A stretch of 64,000 bases of DNA from Mermis nigrescens. Taxonomy: Eukaryota > Nematoda > Enoplea > Mermithida > Mermithidae. Within the stretch, counting starts at the first letter, position 1. Each line of letters starts with the position of its first letter. This document shows, piece by piece, positions 46,415-57,700 of this stretch. The stretch spans positions 5,312,724 through 5,376,723 of the forward strand of contig JAVLUZ010000154.1 in assembly GCA_036768485.1 (NCBI GenBank), written 5' to 3'. A program made the translations under genes and the position numbers. The notes under the pieces are model-generated. The model was not told the DNA's origin. It was given only the letters and a program-made list of their open reading frames with translations, and searched no databases.

Positions 46415-47037
46415 CTCCTGATACACATATGATTGGAAATTTGGTAATGGGTCGCCAAAAACTCCCTGAAATGACTTGAACCCGGAAGGAAGCGCTGGAT
46501 AGATCGTTGATAGCTACACACCTGTTTCCGATTTCTCCGATGATCCTTCTTTTCATGTAAAAGCGTGAAAAGGTCAAAGGTTCATTGATATTAAATGGTA
46601 TGTTATCAGAGCAAGTTTTTTGTCGCAAAGCGAGGAAAAATTGATTCCTCCAGGCCAAAAAGTCGACAATAAAGGCGTTCGAAGCAACATGCATAATTGA
46701 CGCTTTAATTAATTGGAGGTTGGTTTCTCTTTCTCCAGATAAGAGTTTCGAAATCTCTAAAAGAACTCGTTTGGTCAAGAAGGACCCCTAATCTCGCGTA
46801 TTTGCATACAACTGAAATCACTTATCCTCAACTATCCTCATCAGGACACCAACTTGGTTCTTTCACTGCAATATCTATTTGAGGATTTTCCACCAAACTA
46901 TTTAGGGATTTTTTACTGGACAAAATTGCATATGTCTCTAGGTTGAAATCGGAGTATTTAAAAGGTAAATATGGAGTAAAAACCTTGGACGTATGCACAG
47001 CAATGTTTCTTCGTGATACGAGCTGAGTTGTATTCAT
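46415..47037 (-). CDS. Unidentified coding candidate, possibly broken
   Basis: On the minus strand an ATG at 47037 opens a 69-codon frame (MNTTQLVSRRNIAVHTSKVF...), stopping at 46828. Then a second frame runs from about 46778 for over 120 codons (RVLLEISKLLSGERE, ASNAFIVDFLAWRNQFFLAL, SRFYMKRRIIGEIGNRC) into the R1 element at 46405. Both have ordinary protein-like composition in an AT-rich area. They could be two parts of one gene split by a frameshift or intron, or a relic of a mobile element. I recognise no domain. Confidence 0.25.
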
Positions 47038-47144
47038 TTTAAGTACTGTTTATCGTGGTTTTATTCTGTATTCGGTTTTCCGTGAATTCAGCTCGTTTTA
47101 AATCATATCAGAGCATGGGAGTGAGGGAATATTAACCCCCGAGC

Positions 47145-47370
47145 TTTAAAAAGCTGATTGCTTTATAGCCATTTTGGCCGGAAAAAGCGTTGCTATATAG
47201 CCTTTTGGGCTCAATTCCAAAACATGCTAAATAGCTATTTTTAATCCAAAAAAGGCTGTATAGCTATGTTTGTAAGACCAAAAGGACTATACAGCTAGTT
47301 TTTCGAGCCCGAAAAGGCTGTAAAGCTAATTTTCTGAGCCCAAAAAGGTTATACCCGTTTTTACGAAGCA
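47145..47370 (+). repeat. Imperfect tandem repeat, about 40-50 bp, around TATAGCTA
   Basis: Phrases like GGCTGTATAGCTATGTTTG and AGCCCGAAAAGGCTGTAAAG recur five or six times with drift. Confidence 0.65.
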
Positions 47371-47379
47371 CTTAGCTAT

Positions 47380-47960
47380 CTACCAGTTTTTGGTCCCCCT
47401 GAAAGTTTGACGATGCGCACCTATGTTTTAAATGTTTAAGTAGATATTTTCGCTTATGCAATAGACTTTATTCTTTTTAATATGTGCTAAGGAAAAGTGA
47501 GTTCAATTTTAAAAATTGCATTTGCAGCCGTGCAGGGGACGGAAAAATTATGTTCTTAGAATTGTTTCATTCGCCTATGATCTGCTAAATTAAAGAACGA
47601 ACTCAGTTTCCTTGTTTTAAATTGAATTCTAATTTCTAAATATGATAATTATCGATTTGGCGATTCGTATCATCCTGTCTCATTCAATGACTACTTCTAA
47701 TTGATTCGCTCGTTTTACTTGTTCTGCTCGATATTCCGGTTCGCTGCGTTATCACGACGACTTGGCCGTTTTGATAAGTCGCTTCAAAATGGTCTCATTA
47801 AACGAGTAGGTATACCTATAATAATCGGGTTATAGTCAAAGCAAATAATTACGTTGTGACGTTAAACCATAACGCAACTAGACTCCATGCTGTGCGCCTA
47901 TCCCAATGTGCTTATTCATTCCGATATCTTACGTTACGTACCTATGTATAATACTATCCG
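47380..47960. other. No gene seen
   Basis: Unassigned sequence of average composition. Confidence 0.4.
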
Positions 47961-47964
47961 GAGC

Positions 47965-48256
47965 TTATGTTTTCCATGATGACGTCACCTTACCCTTTGA
48001 TAAGCGTAGTTGCTTTTCGTTCCTTTCCATACAACTATTTTTTTGATGTGAAAGCAAGTCGAATAATTCTTCCCCGGCTGATTGGCTGACGTTGCATTTT
48101 TTTCTAATTTCGCGTCGTCTGACGTCATTTTCCTCAATTTTCGCGGACTTTCTCACAAAATCCACCTCGCTTGATGAACGATCGGTGTCTCGTTTTGTCC
48201 TGTTTGTATTCTTCCGATTTGTACGTTTCGCAGCGGTGTGCGCTTCGGAATTGCGT
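47965..48256 (-). CDS. Unidentified coding-exon candidate (C-terminal?)
   Basis: A frame without an ATG stays open on the minus strand from about 48256 to a TGA/TAA-type stop at 47965, about 96 codons. The product is strongly hydrophilic and looks like real protein: RTKRDTDRSSSEVDFVRKSA, KIEENDVRRREIRKKCNVSQ, SAGEELFDLLSHQKNSC. The lack of a start suggests an internal or last exon; I cannot identify the acceptor or the family. The patch is more GC-rich than its surroundings. The competing reading is that this is a promoter (see the CRE entries), since both TGACGTCA sites fall inside it. Confidence 0.3.
47980..47987. promoter_or_regulatory. Perfect CRE motif, site 1
   Basis: TGACGTCA palindrome, the full consensus for CREB/ATF-type bZIP factors. 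The second copy is 140 bp away at 48120-48127, and a half-site-like CTGACGTTG lies at about 48086. Presence of the motif is seen; binding is inferred. Confidence 0.4.
48120..48127. promoter_or_regulatory. Perfect CRE motif, site 2
   Basis: Second TGACGTCA palindrome, in a CpG-containing patch (47970-48260) otherwise unusual for this AT-rich window. Confidence 0.4.
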
Positions 48257-48304
48257 CAATGTTTCCGTGAAGAAACGTTTTTTTCTACAATTTGCCATGC
48301 ATAA

Positions 48305-48955
48305 ATTATCATTATTGGCTTAGTGTAGACTAGTATTAAAAGCTCTGAGGTTAATATAAATAGTTTGCCACTTTACTCCTCTATTGGTAGTTTGAATTTT
48401 CGTCCTGGGTCGATTTGTTTTATTCCGGAAATCCAAGTACTAAGTTCAAAGTTTCCAAGACTTGGAATTTCCGAAGACCCGAATCTCCATTAATTCTCTC
48501 GACAGGCTTGCAATGGCCGTTTTTTCGACCTTAAAAATTTCGGTTGTTTTCCCGACTCTACATTTAATTAATTTTCAAATGTGTTTCCAAGTTTTATTTT
48601 TGAATTAAATCGAATTTATTAAAATTCGAATTAAATTAGATAAATTTTAAATTCTTGTAAGTAAAAATTAATTGGCCTCGTATCAGAAGCTATGCGCCGA
48701 TGATTAAGCTTTTTGAAGTTCAAGAAATTCATTCAAATTTGTATTGCATGCAATAAAATCAAGCGATAGTTGGATTTTAGTTGGTATTATTTATTAATAG
48801 AAGTAAATAGGTAAAACTTGCTTTATTCTTCGTGTTTTTCTCTTGATTTAGTATAATTCTATAATACACGCTACTGCGTATTTCTCTTATTGCGCTTATT
48901 TGCCACTTAAATCGGCATGTGAATTCTGACTATTTATAATTGCGTATTCCCAACA
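48305..48955. other. No gene seen
   Basis: AT-rich sequence between the CRE patch and the short open frame at 48956. It could be an intron or leader if those two belong to one gene; nothing proves it. Confidence 0.35.
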
Positions 48956-49132
48956 ATGACAACGGTTGGTCAAATAATCGAGAATTGTAATAATTTGGCA
49001 TCGTGCCAAGCGGATCGGAACATCGACGACGTTATTATGACACCTGCGAGTTCGCCCAAACTTTCCGTTTCCGAAAAAGCTGACGCATTTCACCGGCCAC
49101 TAGTTGAGGAAAATCGTATTTCAGTTTTTTAA
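48956..49132 (+). CDS. Unidentified 58-codon open frame or first exon
   Basis: Starts at ATG 48956 and stays open to a TAA at 49130-49132. The translation (MTTVGQIIENCNNLASCQAD, then RNIDDVIMTPASSPKLSVSE, KADAFHRPLVEEN) is well balanced, and its GC content is clearly above the flanks. A CTA|GTTGAG donor-like site lies near 49101. It could be a small protein, the first coding exon of a gene continuing rightward (an alternative NDRG start is possible but unsupported), or chance. The minus strand is also open here (48896-49093), which weakens the case. Confidence 0.3.
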   Translation: MTTVGQIIENCNNLASCQADRNIDDVIMTPASSPKLSVSEKADAFHRPLVEENRISVF

Positions 49133-52100
49133 GTGTATCTACCATTTTCGGTAAAACACGGAAAAATTGCATTTTTACGTTAGTATTGGGTGTTTTTACA
49201 TTTATGTTTTTCTATCTAATTTTTTATAATGTGGACGCATTTTTTAAACTGTTATAAGTTTCATCCATACCAGTCCTTTAGTGCCTTCTTAAGAAAATGC
49301 GATCTAAAAAGTAGTTTATGCGTAACAATTAGAAATAATTTAAAATTTCTACTTTTGGGTTGGAGCGGCTGGACTGATTTTGAGTAAGGCCTATATGCAC
49401 ACTACCCAAACTGTTTATTGCCATTAAAATGGCTATTCGACCCTTCAAACGGTTAGGTATATATCAGTCAAATATTTCGGTCATTGAACGCTTTTGCTGT
49501 ATCGCATAATGAATGATTCGAGATCTGAAGAAAATTATGTCTTAGCGGAATTTTCTTCAAATATGGGATAAATTTCAAGATATGGTAACGAATTCTCTAT
49601 TCATTATCAAATTGACTGTAAACTTAAATTAGGCACCCAATTAAAATGCAAAATTAAAGAAAACTGAAAATAATAAAAAGTTACATGACGTAGAATTTCT
49701 TGGAGGTGCCATGTTATGGATTGACTTTTTTGTACGCCGCACAGCTCTATTTTTCAGTCGGTATTTTCAGTAAAAATGACTTTTTTCCATAATTTTTAAC
49801 TTTTCTCTGTAAAATAAGAAAGTTGTGTATTAATAGACGAACTTCTGTCAGGAAGATACTATACCTATTTTATCATCGAATGTATTTATTCTAATATATT
49901 TTAATGTCGTGTAACATACGTATATTTGAAGAGCGCTTAATTTATTCTCAGTTGAAAGCTAATATTTAAAACTACAATGCCGTCTCATGTGTTTAGAATA
50001 AGGTATGAAAAGTTTAGTTTCCTTTTCTTACATGCATGCTCCACAAAAATGGCGAATTATGGCACTTATTCCGATTCGTGCACCCAGTAAAATGACGTTT
50101 TAGCTAAGCTCATCTGAATTGCCCTATAGAAAATAAAATAAGCTTTCAGCTTTAAGCTTCCCCATAAGCAAATACGCATTATACATTCGCTATCTATTAT
50201 CATTTCAATGAATTCGCTTGGCATCCGCATAAGCGGAGCGTTTATTTGCATGAGTTTTATTGCTAAAAAACCATTTTACAGTCCTTTCTGCACCAATAAA
50301 TCAAATCAGGACGACAAACAATTTTTTTGGCACGCGTCCAACTCGCGTACGTTCATTTCAAGAAGCTGTGCTAAGCTTGTTTAGCTTTTTTATAATCTGT
50401 GCCAAAGAACAGCTGTACGATATAAATCATTCGTTCGATTAAAAGAAAATCGGTTCTATGATGCAAAAACAGATGTAGCGAATACGAAAGTTTTTCTACA
50501 AAGTGTATGTCTTTGATTTTTTCTTTTTTAAATCGTATTTTTTGCGAATCAATGAATTTAGGCTTATAGGTTTGTCATTTAACCCTGTTTTTTTCAGTGC
50601 TATGCTTTTGCATCTGAATGACGGAAGGAAATAAAACAAACATATAGCATTGCATTTTTCCAAATGACTAAGTTTTCGAATTAATAATTACACATATTCT
50701 ACAAAGAATGCCGCTGCCTAAATCAATGCTCGTTTTGCAAAGTTTTTTTTGTAAATTTGCAGTTGAAAAATAGTTAAAAAGTCGGTAGTGAAAGAAACTG
50801 CCTCATCTTCGACATTGTCTTTATTTTCAATGACAAATCGAAGAAGGTGAAATGTATGCGTTATGCTAGACGTTTGCGAAATAACAAATTAATCATATAA
50901 AATGCAAGCGTCATCTGGCCTGCGATTTCTTTATTCTCTGTATTCTATCAAAACACGCGTTTGTGAAAAAAGAATTAGTTTAATATTTAATTAGTAAATG
51001 ATGCTTAACCGTCGCGCGATTTTTTGAATATAGTAACAAAACAGTGATTTAGCTACTTACGTAGATATATCTTATCGTATTTGCGATTTTTGTTCCGCGG
51101 AAATTATGAAAGTTTGGATGGATTAACTGAACTTGAAGTGAAGCTACGGCGTCCAAAAAAGGTGTAGCATCAGAGCTAGAAAATTTCTATAAAATGTTTT
51201 TAAGGGCTCTAAAAATGATTGTTCGTGTCAAAAACATCAGTTTTGATGATGTTCCTTCTTTTTAAACGACAAAAACATCAAAGTTTTCAAGAACAATCCA
51301 ATCAAATTGAAGAAAATATATTCCAAAATTTCTTTTTGATGCGAAGCACTGAGAACAATTTGTTCCTAAGTGAAATATCGCTGAAACACTAAAAACAATA
51401 TCTTTTTAGATATTTCTGGAGAACCGAAAATTCTCGATGATGAAAAACTTTTTTGTGGGGAGAGGGGCTGTAAGTACCCCAAAACCCCAATATAATGATT
51501 GGAAAATTTAATACGATTGAAGATTTTATGGACATAAAACATGAATGTTTACTAGTTCAAATGTGAACAATAGACAAAAAATGAACAGAGGAGGATTAAG
51601 TACACTTACCTTACTTTTTCAAACAATAAAACCATATGGTTGAGGAAGCTGTGTTGAATATATCGCACACATACACTGTTGTGAAGCTTTATGTTTATGT
51701 TGCGGTCGAACAGCGCAGTCGGATGCTTATTTTATAACTTTTTTGTTGATTTTTCAGTTAAATTATTTATTAGACGCTTTTGAAAGATTATTTAGCAAAA
51801 TTGTTTTTTGCCTTTTCCGTAGAATTTTATTTTATCGTATAGTTATTCCTTTTTTTCGCCAAATTTATTATATTTTTCAATTGGCGCAGTATTTTCAGCG
51901 TGCATCCGTTTTTGGCATGCATTGGTAAAATTCCTTCTGCTGTCATAAAATCTTCAGCCTTTGGGACCATATAGTCGCAAAAACATTAGCCATGTTGGTC
52001 GCAAATTAAACGTGATATTTCATCGGCCCAGGAACAATGTTTTTTATTATTTAGTTTATGCTTTTACGAATTCTATCCACTGAAAAGAATAAAAAGCGGC

Positions 52101-54706
52101 TTATTGTCGCAACGTCATTGTTGTTCGCTTAGGTTTTTTGACAAAATGTATTTTCGAATAAGTAAGTCACGTTAGCTTAGATTTTCCTGTGTTGTTTTGC
52201 AATTTCGCAATGATGAAAAAGTAAGCATGAGATCATATGTAAAAATGCGAGGTGAAATGAAGATGAAGATATGATTAATTATCTTGTCATTTATATGTAG
52301 ACCCAGCGCTTCATATACACGGTTCGCTGCGTCAGTTTCTTGTATGTTCCTTTGCCAGCTTAAGTACATTAAACTTATTGACGTCTCCTCTTCCAACGTA
52401 TTTTATAGTTCTTCCGATCAAGCTTAGTTTGAAAGAGTGTACTTGCTTAAAAGTGATAATTTAGGAAGCAATTAGCGTAAGTGGAAAAATTTTATATTTC
52501 GCACACTGGGAGGTATGGGGGTATTCCCCTATCTCAACTTTGGTAAGGCATTCCCCCCGCAGACCATTTGCGGACCAAAACCTATTGTTGGAATTATGAA
52601 AGAGCGCCAAATGATGCCCAGCAGTATAATCTGAACGTCCATTCATTCATTCAGACACTTGTTGTCCATTATTCTGCCCATATTTGATAGTCCAAATCAT
52701 TCCATCGTTCTTATTATCATTTGATTTTATGCAAACTTTATCACGAATAATCAAGAGGGGTAAAATAAAGCGAATTGAAGCATTTTTACGGATTGTAACG
52801 GGGGTGGGTAAGGAATAACAAAAATATCTGAAAAATCAATATAAACTCATCGTTTTAGCGCCATAATTAGCCATAAAAGTTAATCATTTACTCCTCCCCC
52901 TAAAAACTCGGTTTACTCCTCCCAGAACTTTTGTCCGTGTGCATGTATGATTCGACAGAACATAAAAATAGTGGAAACTCTGAATGCACGAGTTATATTA
53001 AGGCGGGCTATTAAAGGCTACTGGAAAAAAGTCGTATGTTGGAGTTGGACTTCAGACAATGTTCTTTAAGACTAGAATTAGATTGATTCTGTCAAAAGCT
53101 TATTAATTTAGATCCATTTGGGATCGGAGACCTTCGACCAATATCGTCGTTTCCTACTTCTAGAATTTCAGAGCTTTAGCCTTTTTCTTTCTCTCCTTAG
53201 CTTTTGGCCAGCAGCTCGCTTTTGTAAGCCTTTTTGGTGTCATTTTCTACTGTTTTTGAGCGGAATTATACTAATGTCAATCTTTTTCTACGAACGGACA
53301 AGTAAATAAAGAATCGTTGCTTTTTTAACATCTTTTAGTCAATTTCTCCAATCGTTTAGATTTAGTCTGTCTTTACAAATCTCTTGAGGTATCAAAATAG
53401 CTCAACACGCATAAATTCGTGATTCAGATTTAAAAGCTTGCATCCGCACTTTCAGGCAAAAAAATTTACGATATTCTGTTTACTTAAAATGCTTCAGAAC
53501 GAACGACGTTCATGTCACTTCATAATCAGAATATTAACCAATATAACGTTTTTGGATTTAAACTGACCTCGGGGCTCAAATGCTAGAAAAAACCCATGAC
53601 CAACCAACATTGACAATATAAATTGTCCATTTTAATTTCCTTTAGCCAGCGTATATATATGTTGATTTCGCAAAATTAGAAGATTTTTAATTACGCTACT
53701 TTAGCTAAACCCTTTTGCCGTTCTCTATTCAGTGATCAACTGTTCAAAAAGTAGAATAAACAAGATATCAAAAAACTGGTCGTATGAGATGATTGCTGAT
53801 GATCATGCGCATTTTGTTTGTTTAACTAGTTTAGAATTCTTTCGCGCTTAATAATGGCTGCGTAGTTTGTGTAATTCACATAAGAAGTTCGCTCTTGGTG
53901 TAGTTTTTCGTTCTGCTGCGTCAAATTACATGGAAATACTCCAGCACTCTTTTATCTACCGAATCTAAATATTATATTTACACTTTACCTTGTTACCTTT
54001 GATTAGAGGCCATGAGGATTAAATAGGGAAAGGCTCATCAGAAATAAATTTTTATCAGTGTTCTCTTTAAATTGTTTGGGAATTAGGGAACACAGTATGA
54101 CTGGTCTCATGGGGGAGGTGCAGTCCGAAAGCTTTTTGACCTTAAATAGCTATAAAAATTGGTATAAATACTAAAATAATTATAAAAAATATGTTAATAC
54201 ATAGTTTCTTGTCAGTTTCAAGCACTGCAGAAATTTTATGATTTTCATCCTTTTTTGGTCTTCATTTTGTCTGATTTTTCTTGGAAATTTCTCGATTTTC
54301 CCATTCTTAGGTCTACAGACCCCAATCAAACCCTCTCTGCACGTGTATGTCTGGTTAGTACTTAACTAGGTACTTATTCGAATTTTTGGCTAAACGATTA
54401 CTTATGTCTACTCAGATTTGACTGAATTGTGAAAAGCACTCTTTGATGAAAATTTTCTGTAGAGAGCCTTGTCTAAAAATGTCCTAGTCCTAGAATTTTG
54501 TTTCTAACAATTATCGAAAAAATTCATATTGGAAAGTGATAATTAATGCGCTTGTTTGTTTCATTTGCTTCGATTATCGTTTTTCATGCGCGTTACGACC
54601 CATCTCTTTTTTTCTTCTCTCTAACTGTAAACTGGACATAATTTGGCATATTTCGGCTTCACAATTAAACGTTATTAATTGCCTTACCGCGTTACATAAT
54701 CGCCAC
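49133..54706. other. Long stretch without an identified gene
   Basis: About 5.5 kb of mostly AT-rich DNA with few recognisable repeats, unlike the rest of the window. Weak open frames at 52172-52396 and 52461-52646 (minus) are unrecognised. A diverged inverted copy of repeat R2 lies near 54100-54350. The last part should hold the promoter of the NDRG gene if its first exon is at 54707. Confidence 0.4.
54100..54350 (-). repeat. Dispersed repeat R2, inverted diverged copy
   Basis: On the minus strand it follows the R2 order: CAGACATACACGTG/GGGTTTGATTGGGG end, AAAATCGAGAAATTTCC, GACAAAATGAAG, GATGAAAATCATAAAATTTC, CTTGAAACTGAC. Confidence 0.45.
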
Positions 54707-54730
54707 ATGGTCGAAAATCGCGGCACCAAG
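54707..54730 (+). CDS. NDRG gene, probable first coding exon (8 codons)
   Basis: The ATG sits in an ideal context (GCCACATGG) and eight codons later meets a consensus donor AAG|GTAAAC at 54731. The phase (0) matches the acceptor at 57259. The small GC-rich patch around it supports an exon. There is no homology to prove it, since NDRG N-termini vary. Confidence 0.45.
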
Positions 54731-57700
54731 GTAAACTATTTCGTAAATCAGTGGCGGATCTAGGATTTTTCTAAGGGGGGCGGTACCCCTAAGGGGGGGG
54801 GGGGCGGAACCCTGACTTGGGCGGAAAAATTAGCCGTTTTAACCCGAAAATCGCAAAAAATCGCTCAAAAATGCTTCATTTTTCGCACTTTTTTTGGCCA
54901 ATGGGGAAGCAGCCGCCCCCCCCCGCCCCTTCCCTAAATCCGCCCCTGTCGTAAATAAAAGTCTGGAAAACATAATTCATTGAAGACGAAAAAACGAAAA
55001 TAAACGCGATGAAAGTTCTCGGGTGATTTTCGGTCTTATACTTGTAAAAGTTTTATTTATGCTCGTAGAATGGGCGGCCAGATGCGCGTTAAAGATAAAA
55101 CACAAAAATTTTTTATCAGAATTTAATTTGGGGAATTACGAACTTTGGGACATAAATCGTGTGATCGCGTAAATTGTTAAAACATGACAACTGAATCAGC
55201 ACGTTAAACTCGCGAAAGATTGTGCGAAACGCTATGTTTCAATTTATTGTAATGCCTAAGGCCTTAGGCCAGCTAAAAATATGATAAGTGAGTCAGCATT
55301 TACGTCAATAAAATTCTCGTTGGATTTCATTGACATTTGTTGCTGAACTGAGCAAGCAATTCAATAGATCACAGCAAAGTATTAGGTAAAACACCCACAG
55401 CAAGTTTTTCATTCAAAAGACAGAAGAAGGTCCCATTCGATGATATGAAACTTCATTTATAATCTGATTTTCGTTATTATAAAGATATTATATTAATATT
55501 TCATTCATTTGCAGCCTCAAGGAAATAGCTACATGCAAAAACATGGTCTAGGAAAGTTTGTCGACGCCGTTTTAGCGATAGAAGCATGATTGTAGTCTGT
55601 TCCATTTCAAACATACATAGTATAGATGTATATACGATACGCATTAGCGCAAAGAGATAGCAATGGGACTAGGGCGAGGTGGTTGGCCATGAAAGGGTGT
55701 CCCTGAATTTGGGAGAGGTGGCCTCTGAATAGAGCTAAAATCGAAATTTCTTATGAACCAGGTGTTCGATTTAGCCAAGATTTTATATGTAGGGCGGATA
55801 TATGCAAAGCATGTGATCTCTTTTGCGAGAATGCATTCGGATTTCTGTGGCTATGTTAGAATACATTAGTATATATCTCGCGAAGCAATAGTCCAATTGA
55901 GCTCAAATTTCGGAAAAATGATTGAAATATGCCGTATATACTTTACACGCGTTGAGAAAGCGTCAGGTTTACCGTACCGATTCTATATCGCATAACCTTA
56001 TATCTCATGAACCAATGGTATGCTAACGTTGAAAGTTTGGTAACATGATTGCTACTCATGGAGCACGTGATAAGACGATGTCGATGCACCTGGGTGCATT
56101 AATATCGCTACAGTTACCCAAGCGATTCGACATCGTTTAATTAATTGCTTTATATGTAGCAATCATGTTCAATAAACTTCAAAATAAGCGAACCACTGCT
56201 TCATGAAATATAAGCACACATGCTATATAACATAGTTACAGCATACCTGACACTTTGCCATCGTGTATAAAGTATATTCGGCATAATTCAATCATTTTTC
56301 CAGAATTTGGGCTCAATTGGACTATTGGTTCGCGAAATATATACTAACGTGCTATAAGATAATTACAGTAATCCGGTTGCATTCGTGCGAAAGATATCAT
56401 TTAGCTTTATACAGGGTCACCCCTCTATCACCTCGAGCATTCTCATGCCCTGCTCGCCTATTCCTTTTACTGTGTATGCATGCCGCTGCACGCAGTAGGT
56501 ACATACATACCCATCGTTTGAAATGGAACGGGCTACAATCATGCTTTCGTCGCCAAAATGGCCGGCGCCAAAACGGCGTCTCCAAAACGTCCCATTCCGA
56601 CAAAAAACGTTTAGGGCGGCATACAGTAACGCAATTTTCCGCTGTGAAATTTCACATGCCTGTTGATCAGTATGCACGTGCAATAGTTGTCTTATACCTC
56701 TCTTGTAATAAATGTATCAACCTGTAATGGGCTCAAAATTTGAGAAGTAGTCGACATTTGAGGTATATGAGGGGGTTTATTGGCCAAAAATGGCAAAATA
56801 AGGCCTGTTATCTATTCATTTTTTATTTATCTTTTTTATCTTTGCCGAACACTTTTTGTAATTAATCGTTTCATGAAAAAGAAGGCATTATGCTAAGTAT
56901 TGTCAACTGTAAACAATCCGACGGTAAAAAATCAAATCGCTCCATTGGAGCGAAATGCTTATTGTCAAATTGAGTCTACTTATAATTAGATTTTAATTTT
57001 AACGTAAATATTACTCACAAACTTCTTTTATTTCATGCGTCCAGTAATAAAGGAAGTATATCTATTGAAAATTTTCAGTTTACTTAAATAAATGCTCATT
57101 CTTATTTCTAATAATTTTCCTTGATTTAATTTTTTTAAAGAATTATCTTTTCATCAATTTTACGTCGCATTTTTAAGTTCAATTTTATTTGATAATCCAC
57201 TTGCGCTAGTAGGTAATGAATGTATGCATTTAAATTTAAATGCGCGTCTTTTCGATTAGGAAAAAGTTGCCACCTCAGTAGGAACTATTACCGTGTACGT
57301 ATCCGGCGAACGCAAAAAAGCGGCAATTATCACTTATCATGATCTAGGTTTGAATGGTAAGTAGACATGCACACAGCATAAGAATTCTGGGGTAGGGATT
57401 TGAAATTCGAAATTCGGGAGTGCCTTATGTGGGCCCGAAAATGGTGAGTTAAAGTGAAAACATCGTTTTTCGGCATTTCTAGCGATGTTCTACTTTTCTA
57501 GAGCAGCAAAAATAAAAAAATTTCAAAATAAGTCAGAAAAAGTCAAACAAATTGAAGAAAAAGTAAACAAAAGATGAGTACATGTCGCGAAGCGCCAGAA
57601 ATTTGAAATTTTTGAGCAAGTAGATAGTAAAAACGCTTAAAAAGCACTTTTTCTACGAATTTTTCAAAAATTTCTGGAAACATTAATTACGAATCCGGTG

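Noticed and set aside
53118..53309. Small phenylalanine/leucine-rich frame that might be a membrane peptide
   Set aside because: AT-driven codon composition, no start context or neighbours that support it.
56317..56727. 136-codon frame in the NDRG intron
   Set aside because: Most of it lies in the right arm of the palindrome at 55564-56578; the opposite strand is open too.
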